Origin: Asterias rubens
Taxonomy: Eukaryota > Echinodermata > Asteroidea > Forcipulatida > Asteriidae
DNA length: 64,000 bases
Assembly (NCBI RefSeq): GCF_902459465.1
Contig: NC_047068.1
Coordinates: forward strand, 12,051,195-12,115,194
Direction: 5' to 3'
A model generated the notes under the pieces. It was given only the letters and a program-made list of their open reading frames with translations. It was not told the DNA's origin and made no database searches. Made by a program: the position numbers and the translations under genes. Shown piece after piece: positions 31,046 to 41,550 of this stretch (position 1 is its first letter; each line of letters opens with the position of its first letter).

Positions 31046-34000
31046 ATGGCTGCTCATTGCACCTTTGTGTTCCTGGTTTTCCTGTGTATTTCTGTATCCC
31101 AGACTCTTGCAATCTACCAGCCAACTTGGGCGTCTTTAGATGCTCGACCCCTACCAGCCTGGTACGATGAAGCTAAGATAGGAATCTTCATGCACTGGGG
31201 TGTTTTCTCCGTTCCAAGTTTCGGTTCTGAGTGGTTCTGGTGGAACTGGAAGGGTAGACAACTTCCTGCTTATGTTGATTTCATGACGAACAACTACCGG
31301 CCAGGGTTCACCTATGCTGATTTTGCTCCGATGTTCACTACAGAGTTCTTTAATCCCAAGGAGTTTGCTGAGATCATCGAAGCTTCTGGGGCTAAGTAAA
31401 ATTAAATTCATAAATTTTTAAATTAAATGTTCAGATATATTTGTTTAGCTGCAAATTCTGGTGGTCTGTAGGCCCAATAAAATAGAAATAGGTTAAAGTT
31501 TAGGCAAATATTACTTCTAGAAACTAAGGCTCCTCACGGGAGAGCCTTATAGTTTCTAGAAGTAGACAAATATAGCCCCATTAAATAGGTCAAATCCACT
31601 CCATTTGACACATTTATAGTTACTGTATTTGCCTAACTTTAATCTGTTTCTATGTTTGTTTAAGCTTTAAACATTGTACTGTCATGACTGTGTACTTCTT
31701 CCTTATTGTAAAGTGATTGTGCATTTTTAAGGTCCCTTTGAAATTATTTTTAATCCATCTTACTGGTATTTCCTTCCCTTTTTTTAAGCGCTTCGGACTT
31801 GGGTTTTATGATAGCCCAGGTTGGACTCCTCCGTTGCATACAGTGGCACTGACTGATGTCCTACCAGGGCTAGGGTTTACCTAGTTACTGGGGTGGTGCT
31901 GTACTCCTTTTTTCTCGAAATTTGACATTTAAGGCGGTTGTACTGACCGATAATGACAAATAAAATAAAAAGGGGGAGCACAGTAGCCCAGTACTGTAGC
32001 CGGGTCTCGAAATTTGACTGAATTGACTCGCTTAAAAAAATGCACAGGATTTTAGGCCAACAAAAGAATTATTTGTAATCCAGAAGTATAAATGATTGTA
32101 AACTGAGTTTTCCCCCCAATGCTTTACTAAAATAATCAATTTAAAAACAAATCTTCTTTGTATTGTAGATATGTTGTGTTGACCAGTAAACACCATGAAG
32201 GTTTCACCAACTGGCCATCCAAGTATTCATGGAATTGGAACTCTATGGATGTTGGGCCCAAGAGAGATCTCGTTGGTGAGTTTCACCATCTCATATTATT
32301 TGCAAATTATGTTGTATTATTATTACTGGTAAAATTAAAAACATCTGGCAGGCTGAATTTTAACACAGATTGACAATAAAAAATATAAAAGCACAGGAAA
32401 ATATGTATGCAATAGGAACGATACGCATTTAAAAGCAATAAGACAATAGATTCAGTACCAAAACCAAAAATAACTATAACTTAGAATTTCTTTTGTACAA
32501 GCTCACTTAAACCAGACTGAGACCAAATCAACTTTTTATGCACAATATTTGTTAATTATAAGAGACATGTCTTGATGGCGAGGAAGACATTGAACTGTGA
32601 CAGCTTTATTTGGCAAACATTTCATTTTCGTACCTAGAACTTCTTATCTCGCCAAGTAGTTCTCGGCTTGTTTAGAAATGTGATAACTACTATTTTGTAG
32701 TAGGGCCTAGTTGTGGCAGCAAGTAGTTGAAAAACAGTAGTCGCGACTCAACTATAGCAATCAATAGGCTTATTTATGTTGATAAATCAGTGGAATTCTT
32801 TTTCATGATTTTTTGTTGTTGTAGGTGAGTTGGCTGCAGCAGTCCGAACCTACACTAAAGATGTTCACTTCGGTCTCTATCACTCTCTCTTTGAATGGTT
32901 CAATCCGTTATTTCTGAAAGACAAAGCAGCTAATTTCACATCGCAGGAGTACGTTCAGGTAAAAAGTATTCTTCACTTTTAAAAGGAACACGTTGCCTTG
33001 GATCAGGAGAGCTAGTCTTTGTAAAGCCCTTGTAACCGTTTTTTTTTTTTTTTTAATGCTATGGTTAGAAAGATGTTTAAAAAGAAAAAATAATGACCCA
33101 CAAAAATATGCTTCCAAATTGCGTGGTTTTCTTTTTACTTCGCAAACTAACATGGTCGGCTGCAGTATTAGTTCACAATGTGTTAGAAAAACCGTGTTTT
33201 TTTTAGGCTTGTTTGTGTGGATCATTATATTCTACTTTTCAAACATATTTATAATCATATGTGTTTCATAACGAACAGTTTCAAACGCGTTTCTAGACCA
33301 ACTCGCCCGATAGGGCAGCAAGACCTTAAGGGAAATTGACAATGTTAAAAAGAAGGAGCTGTCTTTTGTCTTTCACAATTTGGAATTTCCAGGCAAATTG
33401 CTAAGTCCACTTTTATTGTTATTATCTGTCATGTCTTTGGAGTAGGAAATCTGCCTGCCAGAGTTGCATGAGATCATAGAGGCTTATAAACCAGACGTAC
33501 TGTGGTCTGATGGCGACTGGGACGCTAGCCCAGCTTACTGGAACAGCACAGAATTCTTAGCGTGGCTGTATAACAGTAGGTAAGTGTTTGAAGGGTCAAG
33601 GATAACAACAATTACACCTATTAATAAAGGCATTGGACACCAGTCTTCACACTTGATGTATCTTAACATTTGCATAAAAAACAAACCTGTGAAAATTTGA
33701 CCCAATTCGTTGTTGAAGTTGCGAGAGAATAATGGAAGAAAAATCACCCTTGTCGCACAAGTTGTGTGCTTTCAGATGCCTTGACTTTGAGACCTCAGCT
33801 GAGTTCGGGTGAAAACAAATTATATTCTGTATACCCTGATGCCCCAAAACACTAACTTCTATTAAGAATACAAGGAAATGAAGTAAAAGCACTTGTATAA
33901 CATCTAGTTGGTAAGACACTGCTCTAGAATTGCAAAGGTCATGGGTTCGAATCCTAACCCATTATGCCTGTGATTTTGTTCACAAAGCTTGAGAGAGTAC

Positions 34001-36554
34001 GGAGTATACAGTGCTAACGGTGTATATGGGTAAAACCAAAGTTAATAATCTTTGAACTGATCACTTATTTAATTGTAATAAAATTCATTTGTTTTTCAGC
34101 CCGGTTAAAGATACAATTGTTACGAATGATAGATGGGGCCGAGGTACCGCGTGTAGACATGGTGGATACTACAGTTGTCAGGATCGCTATAACCCTGGTT
34201 TGTATTTGCTTTTAAATGAATGAACTTAATGTTTCCTCCACAGTTATCAATGTCGATGCAAATCTTTTTTTTAGAAACATTTTATCAGAGTAACGAGATT
34301 GTAACGGTATGTAGGTGATAGGAAGAGAAATGATTGTGCCTTTAACTTGCATGATGGAAATATATTACTAAGAGAGGTTTGTGTTAATTCCATGTGAAAA
34401 TCTCTCTCGAGTAGTGATGGTATTATGATTAGTTTGTTTAAAGATGTTGTCCTTGCCCTGATGGTTTTCTTCATTTAAAGACAGTGGACACTATTGGTAA
34501 TTGTCAAAGACCAGTCTTCTCACTTGGTGTATCTCGACATATGCATAAAATAACAAACCTGTGAAAATTTGAACTCGATTGGTCGTCGGAGTTGCGAGAT
34601 AACTCGGAAAGAAAAAAACACCCTTGTCATATGTAGTTGTGTGCTTTTAGATGCTTGATTTCGAGACCTAAAATTCTAAACTTGAGGTCTCGAAATCAAA
34701 TTCGTGGAAAATTACTTCTTTCTCGAAAACTACGTCACTTCAGAGGGAGCCGTTTCTCACAATGTTTTACAATATCAACCTCTCCCCATTACTCGTTACC
34801 AAATGAGGTTAGATGCTGATAATTATTTTGAGTAATTACCAATAGTGTCCACTGCCTTTAATTTATCATCTTTTAACTAATAGGTGTTTTGCAGAAACAC
34901 AAATGGGAGAATGCTATGACGCTTGATAAGAAGTCTTGGGGTTTCCGGCGTGATGCAGATTTAGCTGACTACTATGATATGGAAGAACTGATCCAGGTTC
35001 TAGCAGAAACTATTAGGTTAGTAATGATAATCATAAGAAGACTTGTTATGCACACATATCCACCTGGATATGGGTGTTCACGGCGCAGTAAAACCAAAAA
35101 CAAAACAAAAACAAAGAAAAACAGACACAACAAAACTAGTCCTTGAAAACCTGTGACATAAGATACATTTGAGAAGAGATTAGAATTTTGTGGTACAAAG
35201 ACAGATCTAGAAAATAAAGATTAAGTGGTAGAGAGTTCCAGATGCGTGGCGCAGCTGAAGAAAAAGACCTGTCACCCCATGAGTGTCGAGACTTGGGGTC
35301 GATGAGGAGAAGCATGGAACTTGATAGAAGATTCCTTAATGGAGTGTAAACTTGAAATAGTTCAGAAATATAGTGGGGAGCCTTGCCATTAAGTGCTTTG
35401 TGAACAAAGAGCATCAGCTTGAAGATGATTCGTTGAGAGATTGGGAGCCAGTGTAGTTTTTTTAAGTAGCCATATTCTGTTACTGTTTTTGAAATAATTT
35501 GAGTTTAATTGTTTTGTTGTTTTTAGTTAATTTTAATTGATTGTAAAGCAACTTTGTCCAGGATTCTGTCTCCCTTCCTTTGGAAGTTTTTTTTGGCACC
35601 CTGGTCTCCCTCCAAGTTTTTTGTTGGTACATTTCAAATTAAAATCTATTTGTCTGTTTTGTAGTTGTGGCGGTAATCTCTTGGTGAACATCGGTCCAAC
35701 CCATGATGGTCGTATTGTTCCAATATTTGAAGAGCGTCTGCGTCAGCTGGGTTCTTGGTTGAAGGTGAATGGTGAGGCCATCTATGCATCCAAGCCATGG
35801 AGGGCACAGAATGACACCAAGACTCAAGGAGTTTGGTAAGAATTAACAGACAAGTTTCAACAAACCCACCAAGAAATCCAAATGATAACAACTAAAAACA
35901 CATTTAAGCTTATGAACTGAAACTTCTATTATTCTCCACCTGTGACTTCATACTGTTGCTCTGTTGCTCCATTATTTCGAAAAAAGGGCGTCGATAGCTC
36001 TCTTTAAATAATATCATGCCACTCATGCTAAATAAAGGAGCACTGGAACATTTGAGCGTGACGCCACAGGTGGAGGTTAAATGGCAAAATGCCCTCGGTG
36101 TAGGCCAAATTCGTGGGATATACAAATGCCACTCAGGATTTGCCCTTTGGTCTTCCAACTCACAAATGCTCGAACAGTATCCTATGCGTAATGTTCCCTG
36201 TGCATGTTTACCTGAATCAGTAATAGTAAGCTATAGACCTGTCACTAGTTTGTCGCAAGTTTAGTCTTCTAGAATTCTTTTTTGATATCTTTCTCCAGGT
36301 ACACCTCAAAGACGATTGAAGGAACAACAGCAGTATATGCCATCGTCTTGGATTGGCCAATCAATAATCAGCTGGCCCTTGGTGTTCCCATAGCAACGAA
36401 CCAAACAATGATTAAAATGCTGGGATATTCTAATCTTCTACGCTGGCAACCCATGGCGTCTGGTTCCGGACTCATCATTACCATGCCTCCATTAAACCAA
36501 GCACAGTTGCCATGCAAATGGGCTTGGGTTATCAAGATGCAAGCTGTGAAGTGA
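31046..36554 (+). CDS. FUCA1: Alpha-L-fucosidase (GH29), eight exons
   Basis: Coding exons: 31046-31395, 32169-32275, 32825-32958, 33446-33579, 34100-34197, 34884-35016, 35665-35835, 36299-36554; predicted 460 aa. Same role as the partner: hydrolysis of alpha-L-fucose from glycoconjugates in lysosome or secretion. Seen: signal peptide [18 protein letters not shown] (start has a good CAAAATGG context), [44 protein letters not shown], nucleophile Asp219 in LWSDG, likely acid/base Glu283 in [24 protein letters not shown]-glycosylation candidates NFT, NST and NQT. Its first exon covers what is two exons in the partner, so one intron was lost here or gained there. Exons 2 and 7 are nearly identical to exons 3 and 8 of the partner. 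Introns hold family C, A, SINE and LINE relics. Confidence 0.95.
31483..31656. mobile_element. Palindromic foldback in fucosidase intron 1
   Basis: Outer arms TTAAAGTTTAGGCAAATA and ATTTGCCTAACTTTAA, inner arms ACTTCTAGAAACTAAGGC and a near complement ending TTTCTAGAAGTA, centre about 31537. No coding capacity. Confidence 0.6.
32979..33329. mobile_element. Family C TTAA element
   Basis: Starts TTAAAAGGAACACGTTGCC, 20 bases after the donor of fucosidase exon 3, with TTAA again at 33326. The interior includes a poly-T and the GGCTTGTTTGTGTGGATCATT block. Right terminal repeat decayed. Confidence 0.65.
33628..33795. mobile_element. Family A element, partial
   Basis: AAAGGCATTGGACACCAG, then TCACACTTGATGTATC, AACCTGTGAAAATTTG and GAGACCTCAGCTGAG. 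The second half is missing. Confidence 0.6.
33892..34068 (+). mobile_element. tRNA-derived SINE (type 1)
   Basis: CTAGTTGGTAAGACACTGC, GCAAAGGTCATGGG, B box GGGTTCGAATCC, then the body with GGAGTATACAGTGCTAACGG. It ends 31 bases before the acceptor of fucosidase exon 5. Confidence 0.7.
34475..34861. mobile_element. Family A miniature element, full length
   Basis: TTAA borders, ends AAAGACAGTGGACACTATTG and AGTGTCCACTGCCTTT, internal palindrome near 34660-34700. It ends 22 bases before the acceptor of fucosidase exon 6, so the branch point and pyrimidine tract must lie in those bases or within the element. Confidence 0.85.
35165..35468 (-). pseudogene. CR1/L2-like LINE reverse-transcriptase C-terminal relic
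   Basis: One open minus-strand frame reads [34 protein letters not shown] and [18 protein letters not shown], the signature that closes ORF2 of CR1/L2-like elements. 5'-truncated, inserted in fucosidase intron 6, antisense. Confidence 0.8.
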
Positions 36555-37044
36555 ACGAGAGAACCACACTTTCTTTTGCAAGAAAAAGGATTAGTGTCCT
36601 GACCTTTTCAAACCTACCAGAGTCAGTAGAATCTTGTTTAATGGCTTAAAGAGAAAGACTGTGCTTGGGTAGAAGTATAAGGGCACTAACTTTTTTCGTA
36701 GAGCTTTTGCAAACTTTGAGGCTTTGCATGGTGAAGGAATTTGTATGTTTGAAAGTTTATATTTTTGTATTCAATGATATAAGACCAGGAAGATTTGTTT
36801 TTATGGGTCTCTAGTTAGTTTTAAGTTTTACTTACTTTTTACTTTTACTTGTTTTTTGTTTTTTTAAATAGTTTTCTGTTTTATTTCAACAGGGGGTACT
36901 GTGGGGTTGCTGTATATCCCTATATGTTACTTAATGTTTTGTATCTGTTTTTTCCGATCTATCAGCGCCATGAGGATATTTGGTAGATGTGTGCACAATG
37001 TGCTTTTCATTATTAACGTTTACAAATGGACAGAAACAAATACA

Positions 37045-37300
37045 TGTAGACAGAAACAGTTTAATGCTTCCATTTTTTACGCCGCACTCTTTCTTTGGAA
37101 TAGTCTTCCTGTGCATATTCGCCAGGCTAGTTCTTTACAACGTTTTAAGTCCCTGTTGAAAACTCATTTGTTTAAAGCTGCTTTTTTTGTAATTTGCTTA
37201 TTTGTATCTTGTATCTTTCTCTCATTGTTTATTTTATTTTACTCTTTATGCGCTTGGAGGCTTTTTGCATTAGGCGCTTTACAAATGTCTTGTTATTTGA
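37045..37300 (+). pseudogene. LINE reverse-transcriptase C-terminal relic
   Basis: The frame reads FNASIFYAALFLWNSLPVHI and RQASSLQRFKSLLKTHLFKA, the end of a CR1/L2-like ORF2, followed by a GCGCTTTACAAATG 3' end. Confidence 0.75.
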
Positions 37301-37945
37301 GGAAAGATTTTATTTTGTCATAGTTTGCTTTACAGTACCCAAGTTTGCATTAGTCATCTTCCTTTTGATAACTATTTGGTTATATAATTAGCTCTCGTCT
37401 TGAAATCCTAGTCCACTGTTTCTGTCACTCCTGTTATGGCCATAGTTCATTAGAGTGAGACTCAACGGAAAGACGCAATGATTACTTGACTTGTTTTTAG
37501 AACTCTTTGGGTCATGTTCAGTCTTAGTAATGCTTTGTATACATGAGTTGCATTATACATTGTTAATAGAGGGCGTTATATAAGATGAGTGGTTAACCAT
37601 CAACAACTCCTACTGATTCTTCTTTGTAAACATGCATGTGCCTTGATTGAGACCAGGCCCAATTTCATAGAGCTGCCTGAACATAAAGCATTGCTGAACA
37701 TTTATCTTTTTGATGTTTCAACCGTCATTTTCTTCGTAAAAGGAAGGCTAAATGTGGTTGTATAGACATTCCTTTTGTTGATTAACAAACCGCCTTGGTG
37801 TGAGTAAAACACTAAATCGTAAAAACAGATGTTTTAAAAAATCAAGTGTGAGTATTACACAAGTAGAGGCTCACCGTCTTTGAAGTAGTAACAGAAGGGT
37901 GTCAGTAAAAACTGGTGTACAGTAATTCACAAAAAAAACCAAGTA

Positions 37946-38255
37946 AATCATGGCATGAGTATATCACAACGTAGAATACCATTGTTGATTTGAATTAGTG
38001 GGTATTGAAGAAAGGATATCAAAAAAGAGAATGGTAAATACTCGAGAGTAAATCAGGGCATGAGTATATCACAACGTAGAATACCATTGTTGATTTGAAT
38101 TAGTGGGTATTGAAGAAAGGATATCAAAAAAGAGAATGGTAAATACTCGAAAGTAAATCATGGCAAGAGTATATCATCACAACGTAGAATACCATTAATG
38201 AACTCAAATAGTGGGTATTAAAGAAAGGAAATCAAAAAAGAGAATGGTAAATACA
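37946..38255. repeat. 105-bp tandem repeat, about three copies
   Basis: Units start AATCATGGCATGAGTATATC at 37946, 38051 and 38156. The first two are almost identical; the third is diverged and cut short. Confidence 0.9.
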
Positions 38256-38889
38256 CAGTACCCGACACTCGTTATAACTATAGATCGCTGGGACTGGCCG
38301 AACGACCTCTTTATAATAACAGGAACATTGAAAAGAAGACGACCAAACCAAGAAACACAAAGCAGAAATGAGATTCGGCACTTTATAATGTACTCTTTAT
38401 AAGCAGGAGTTCTTTATAACGTGCTCTTTATAACGAGGTAGACTGTAAATATCACAGAAAATATTACATTTACGGTGAATTTTACATACGATGACGGAAG
38501 ATGAGAATTTGGATATCACAAAAGTGAAAAGTAAAACTTCAAAATGAATATCATAAGAAAGAATAGTGAGTACCTGTATTTAATTTTGCAGGCATACTAT
38601 ACTATTATAATAATAATAATATAATATATGTTTAACTTCGACTAATGGGAAGTTTTGGGCAACATTACAAACATGATTACGGTAAACAAGTCATAGTATA
38701 AAAATTGAGCATCAACAATCAGATTGTGCTTATCTGTAAAGTATCTTTCATTTATTTCATATTGTTAGTAAATTATTTATAATAGTTAGTTGAAGACCTC
38801 ATTTCATGACATCCTTTGACTTTGAACAAGCACACTTAAGTACATGATTCTCATTTTGGACAGCTTAATAAATCATGTTATAGAAAAAT

Positions 38890-39130
38890 CTTTGGTATTA
38901 ATGTATTTGGTTTGCGGTAACACCATGTGTGCATGTACTTGCCAGGTAGAGTTTGTTCTTAGAGAACTGTCTTTCTTTATTCTACTGCCGTGGAGTAGAT
39001 GTTCGAGGGTTCGCGAGACTTCTCAGTTCTGAAAAGAACTGACCTGCCTTTTAACTATTACCAGGGCAGATGGTATAGAAAATAGGCTTGGACTGCTATT
39101 TTACTTTAACTTATAGGATCGTAATTAACT
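38890..39130. repeat. Dispersed repeat, second copy of the 3.13-3.36 kb core
   Basis: Same order of blocks (GGTTTGCGGTAACACCATG, GTAGAGTTTGTTCTTAGAG, CAGTTCTGAAAAGAACTG, GGTATAGAAAATAGGCTTGG, GGATCGTAATTAACT). It stops at AATTAACT, before the hammerhead-like end found in the first copy. Confidence 0.8.
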
Positions 39131-40206
39131 TGGTATAACTGATCAAACTTTTATAAGTATTTTGTATACAAATGTCTAAGTCTTAGCGTAACAAATCTAT
39201 GCAACTGTGCAAAAAACATGTCATGTGTAAATAAACCATAAAAACGAACTTGACTATGCTTATTTTTGGATTATTTGATTGTATTTCAGCACGTGGACAT
39301 TATAAAAAGTTCTGCAAAGAATAAAGTAATAATATTTCATTCTAAACCACCATCATTGACAAAATTCTTTCAGAACGGCAAAAATACTGTAAAATAAAGC
39401 AAATAAATTTGCTCTCTGGACTATAGCTAAGAATTTTCATGAAGTATAATAATGTCAAATAAATGTTTTTTGGAGGAACAAATGGTTAGTCATTAAACAT
39501 TTCATATAATACATCTACACCTTTTAAATTAATGAAACTTTAAAACAACATAAACATGTGAAAACTGATAAAATACTGACAAGTATCGTGATAAAGACTT
39601 CATAGCAGATTATGTTATAAATGTTCACCCAGTAAACAATAAACTAAAATACTGTTTCTTTTATTCAACATTTACAATAGCGCTGTACTCAAATCAACAA
39701 CCTACTTGATTTTTAACAGCTGTAATAATGCAGTTAAGTTTACAATTCAAACCTTTAAAATTGCTTTAAAATTTGAAAGCTGCATCTGCACACTGCACAT
39801 GTTCCAACTAATGAGATTGTTAAACAATGGAGATTCATGTAAATACATCATAATTTAAAATGTTTTAGCAATTATTTCTACACTAAGTATACAAAGACTT
39901 AACAATGAATCTGTAAATTCAAACTTTGCATTGTTTTCCTGCTGGCTGTGCTGGTGAACTGTTCTCATAGCTATAGGTTGAAGTGAACTCACAAAACAGA
40001 GCGCCACCAAACGTCCCTTTGAGGTAATTTTCAAGTAGTTTGCAGACATGCTTAGACAAACTGTTTGAATTGTGAATCAATCTGGAAACAACCCTAGCAG
40101 TGTTCTATTAAGTTTGTGAAATGCCTTGGGTATTTTAAGTTGTACATTAATGTTTTTGTTACAAGGAATTTGTAATTAGAAATTCATGAGATAGTGACGG
40201 CAGTAA

Positions 40207-40760
40207 AGTAAGGCTGAACCTTTGCATGGTGGGAATCTACAAAGATTTGGGGTAGCACCACTTAGCCGGGTAGGAATTGACACTTTGCATCATGGAGATA
40301 CAATCTAGTAAGGTTTGCAGTAACACCATGTACATGAGTAGGATTTGAAATTTTGCATAGTGGAGATACAATCTAGTAAGGTTTGCAGTAACGCCATGTT
40401 CATGAGTAGGATTTGAAACTTTGCATGGTGGAGATAAAATTTAGTAAGGTTTGCAGTAACACCATGTACATGAGTAGGATATGAAACTTTCAATGGTGGA
40501 GATACAATCTAGTGTGTTTGCAGGTAACACCATGTACTTGAGCAGGTTTTGAAACTTTGCATGGTGGAGATACAATCTAGTAAGGTTTGCAGTAATACAA
40601 TGTACATGAGTAGGATTTGAAATTTTGCATGGTGGAGATACAATCTAGTAAGGTTTGCAGTAATACAATGTACATGAAGAGGATCTGAAATTTTGCATAG
40701 TGGAAATACAATCTAGTAAGGTTTCCGGAAACACCATGTTTTATTGGTTCTGAAAACCAC
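40207..40760. repeat. 68-bp tandem array, about eight units
   Basis: Units marked by CAATCTAGTAAGGTTTGCAG with a 68-bp step (40301, 40369, 40437 and on). The unit word GGTTTGCAGTAACACCATG matches the start of the dispersed repeat at 3.13 and 38.9 kb, so the array is probably an expanded part of that element. There are no unique spacers. Confidence 0.9.
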
Positions 40761-41155
40761 AGGTTCTTCTTCAGATTTAACATAACTCATACAGAGAGTT
40801 TCTGCAAACCTTATTCGACTGCAGTCAATACACGAATTCAGTTGGTCACAACATGAAGCAAGGACCAGCTTTATATATGGCCACAACTTGAGCGTTCAAG
40901 AAAGATCACTTAAAGTTCAAATATGCCATATCCAACATGTGGCAGAAGTCACCCCAATGTTCCTATACTCTTACACAATAGTCTTACACACTCTTCCCCT
41001 TGTGTACAGAATTCCCCTCTTAAGCTCCCCCTCCATTCCTGAAAAACCTTTACAAGAATTCCTGAGAATCACACAACATAATGAAAACACAATAGGGTTG
41101 AGGGGGTAGTACACCATGCCACATATCAAGCACCAAAAATATAAATATGACATAT

Positions 41156-41475
41156 TACTAAGGCAGGGGACACTGTTGGTAATAACTCAAAATGATGTTG
41201 GCATAAAAACTTACTAGGTAAAGGGAAATGGATAGCTGTATAAAACATTGTGAGAACGGCTCCCTCTGAAGTAACAAAGTTTCTTCAAAAAAGTTAGGCA
41301 TCTGAAAGCAGACAAGTTTGTGCAACAAGGGTGTTTTTTCTTTCGATATTCTCTTGCAACTTCAACGACCAATTGAGCCCTAATTTCACAGGTTTGTTGT
41401 TTGATGCATATGTTGGGATACATCTAATGAGCATACTGACCTGGGACATCAAACAAAGGTGATCAAATGCCTTTA
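41156..41475. mobile_element. Family A element, shortened
   Basis: Begins AAGGCAGGGGACACTGTTGG and ends ATGCCTTTAA; internal palindrome missing. It lies about 75 bp past the SDR42E stop codon. Confidence 0.65.
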
Positions 41476-41550
41476 ATACTCAGTGAAGTGCAAAAATTTG
41501 GTCAACTTAAATTGGCCGTGGACACTGCTTCTGACGGCTTGATTATCATC

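Larger units (their letters stand above)
36555..41550. other. Spacer between convergent fucosidase and SDR42E genes
   Basis: Contains the 3' side of both genes, a LINE relic, two tandem arrays, a dispersed repeat and a family A element, listed separately. AT-rich sequence between 39.2 and 40.2 kb shows no structure I recognise. No coding exon seen. Confidence 0.5.

Noticed and set aside
35639-35891. Minus-strand open frames matching a plus-strand frame at 20.94-21.18 kb
   Set aside because: Both are antisense to the nearly identical fucosidase exons; the match reflects the converted exon, not a new gene.
36901-37323. 140-codon plus-strand open frame as a host gene
   Set aside because: The recognisable part is a LINE reverse-transcriptase C-terminus.
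40207-40760. CRISPR-like array
   Set aside because: Units are contiguous tandem copies with no unique spacers, and the genome is eukaryotic.
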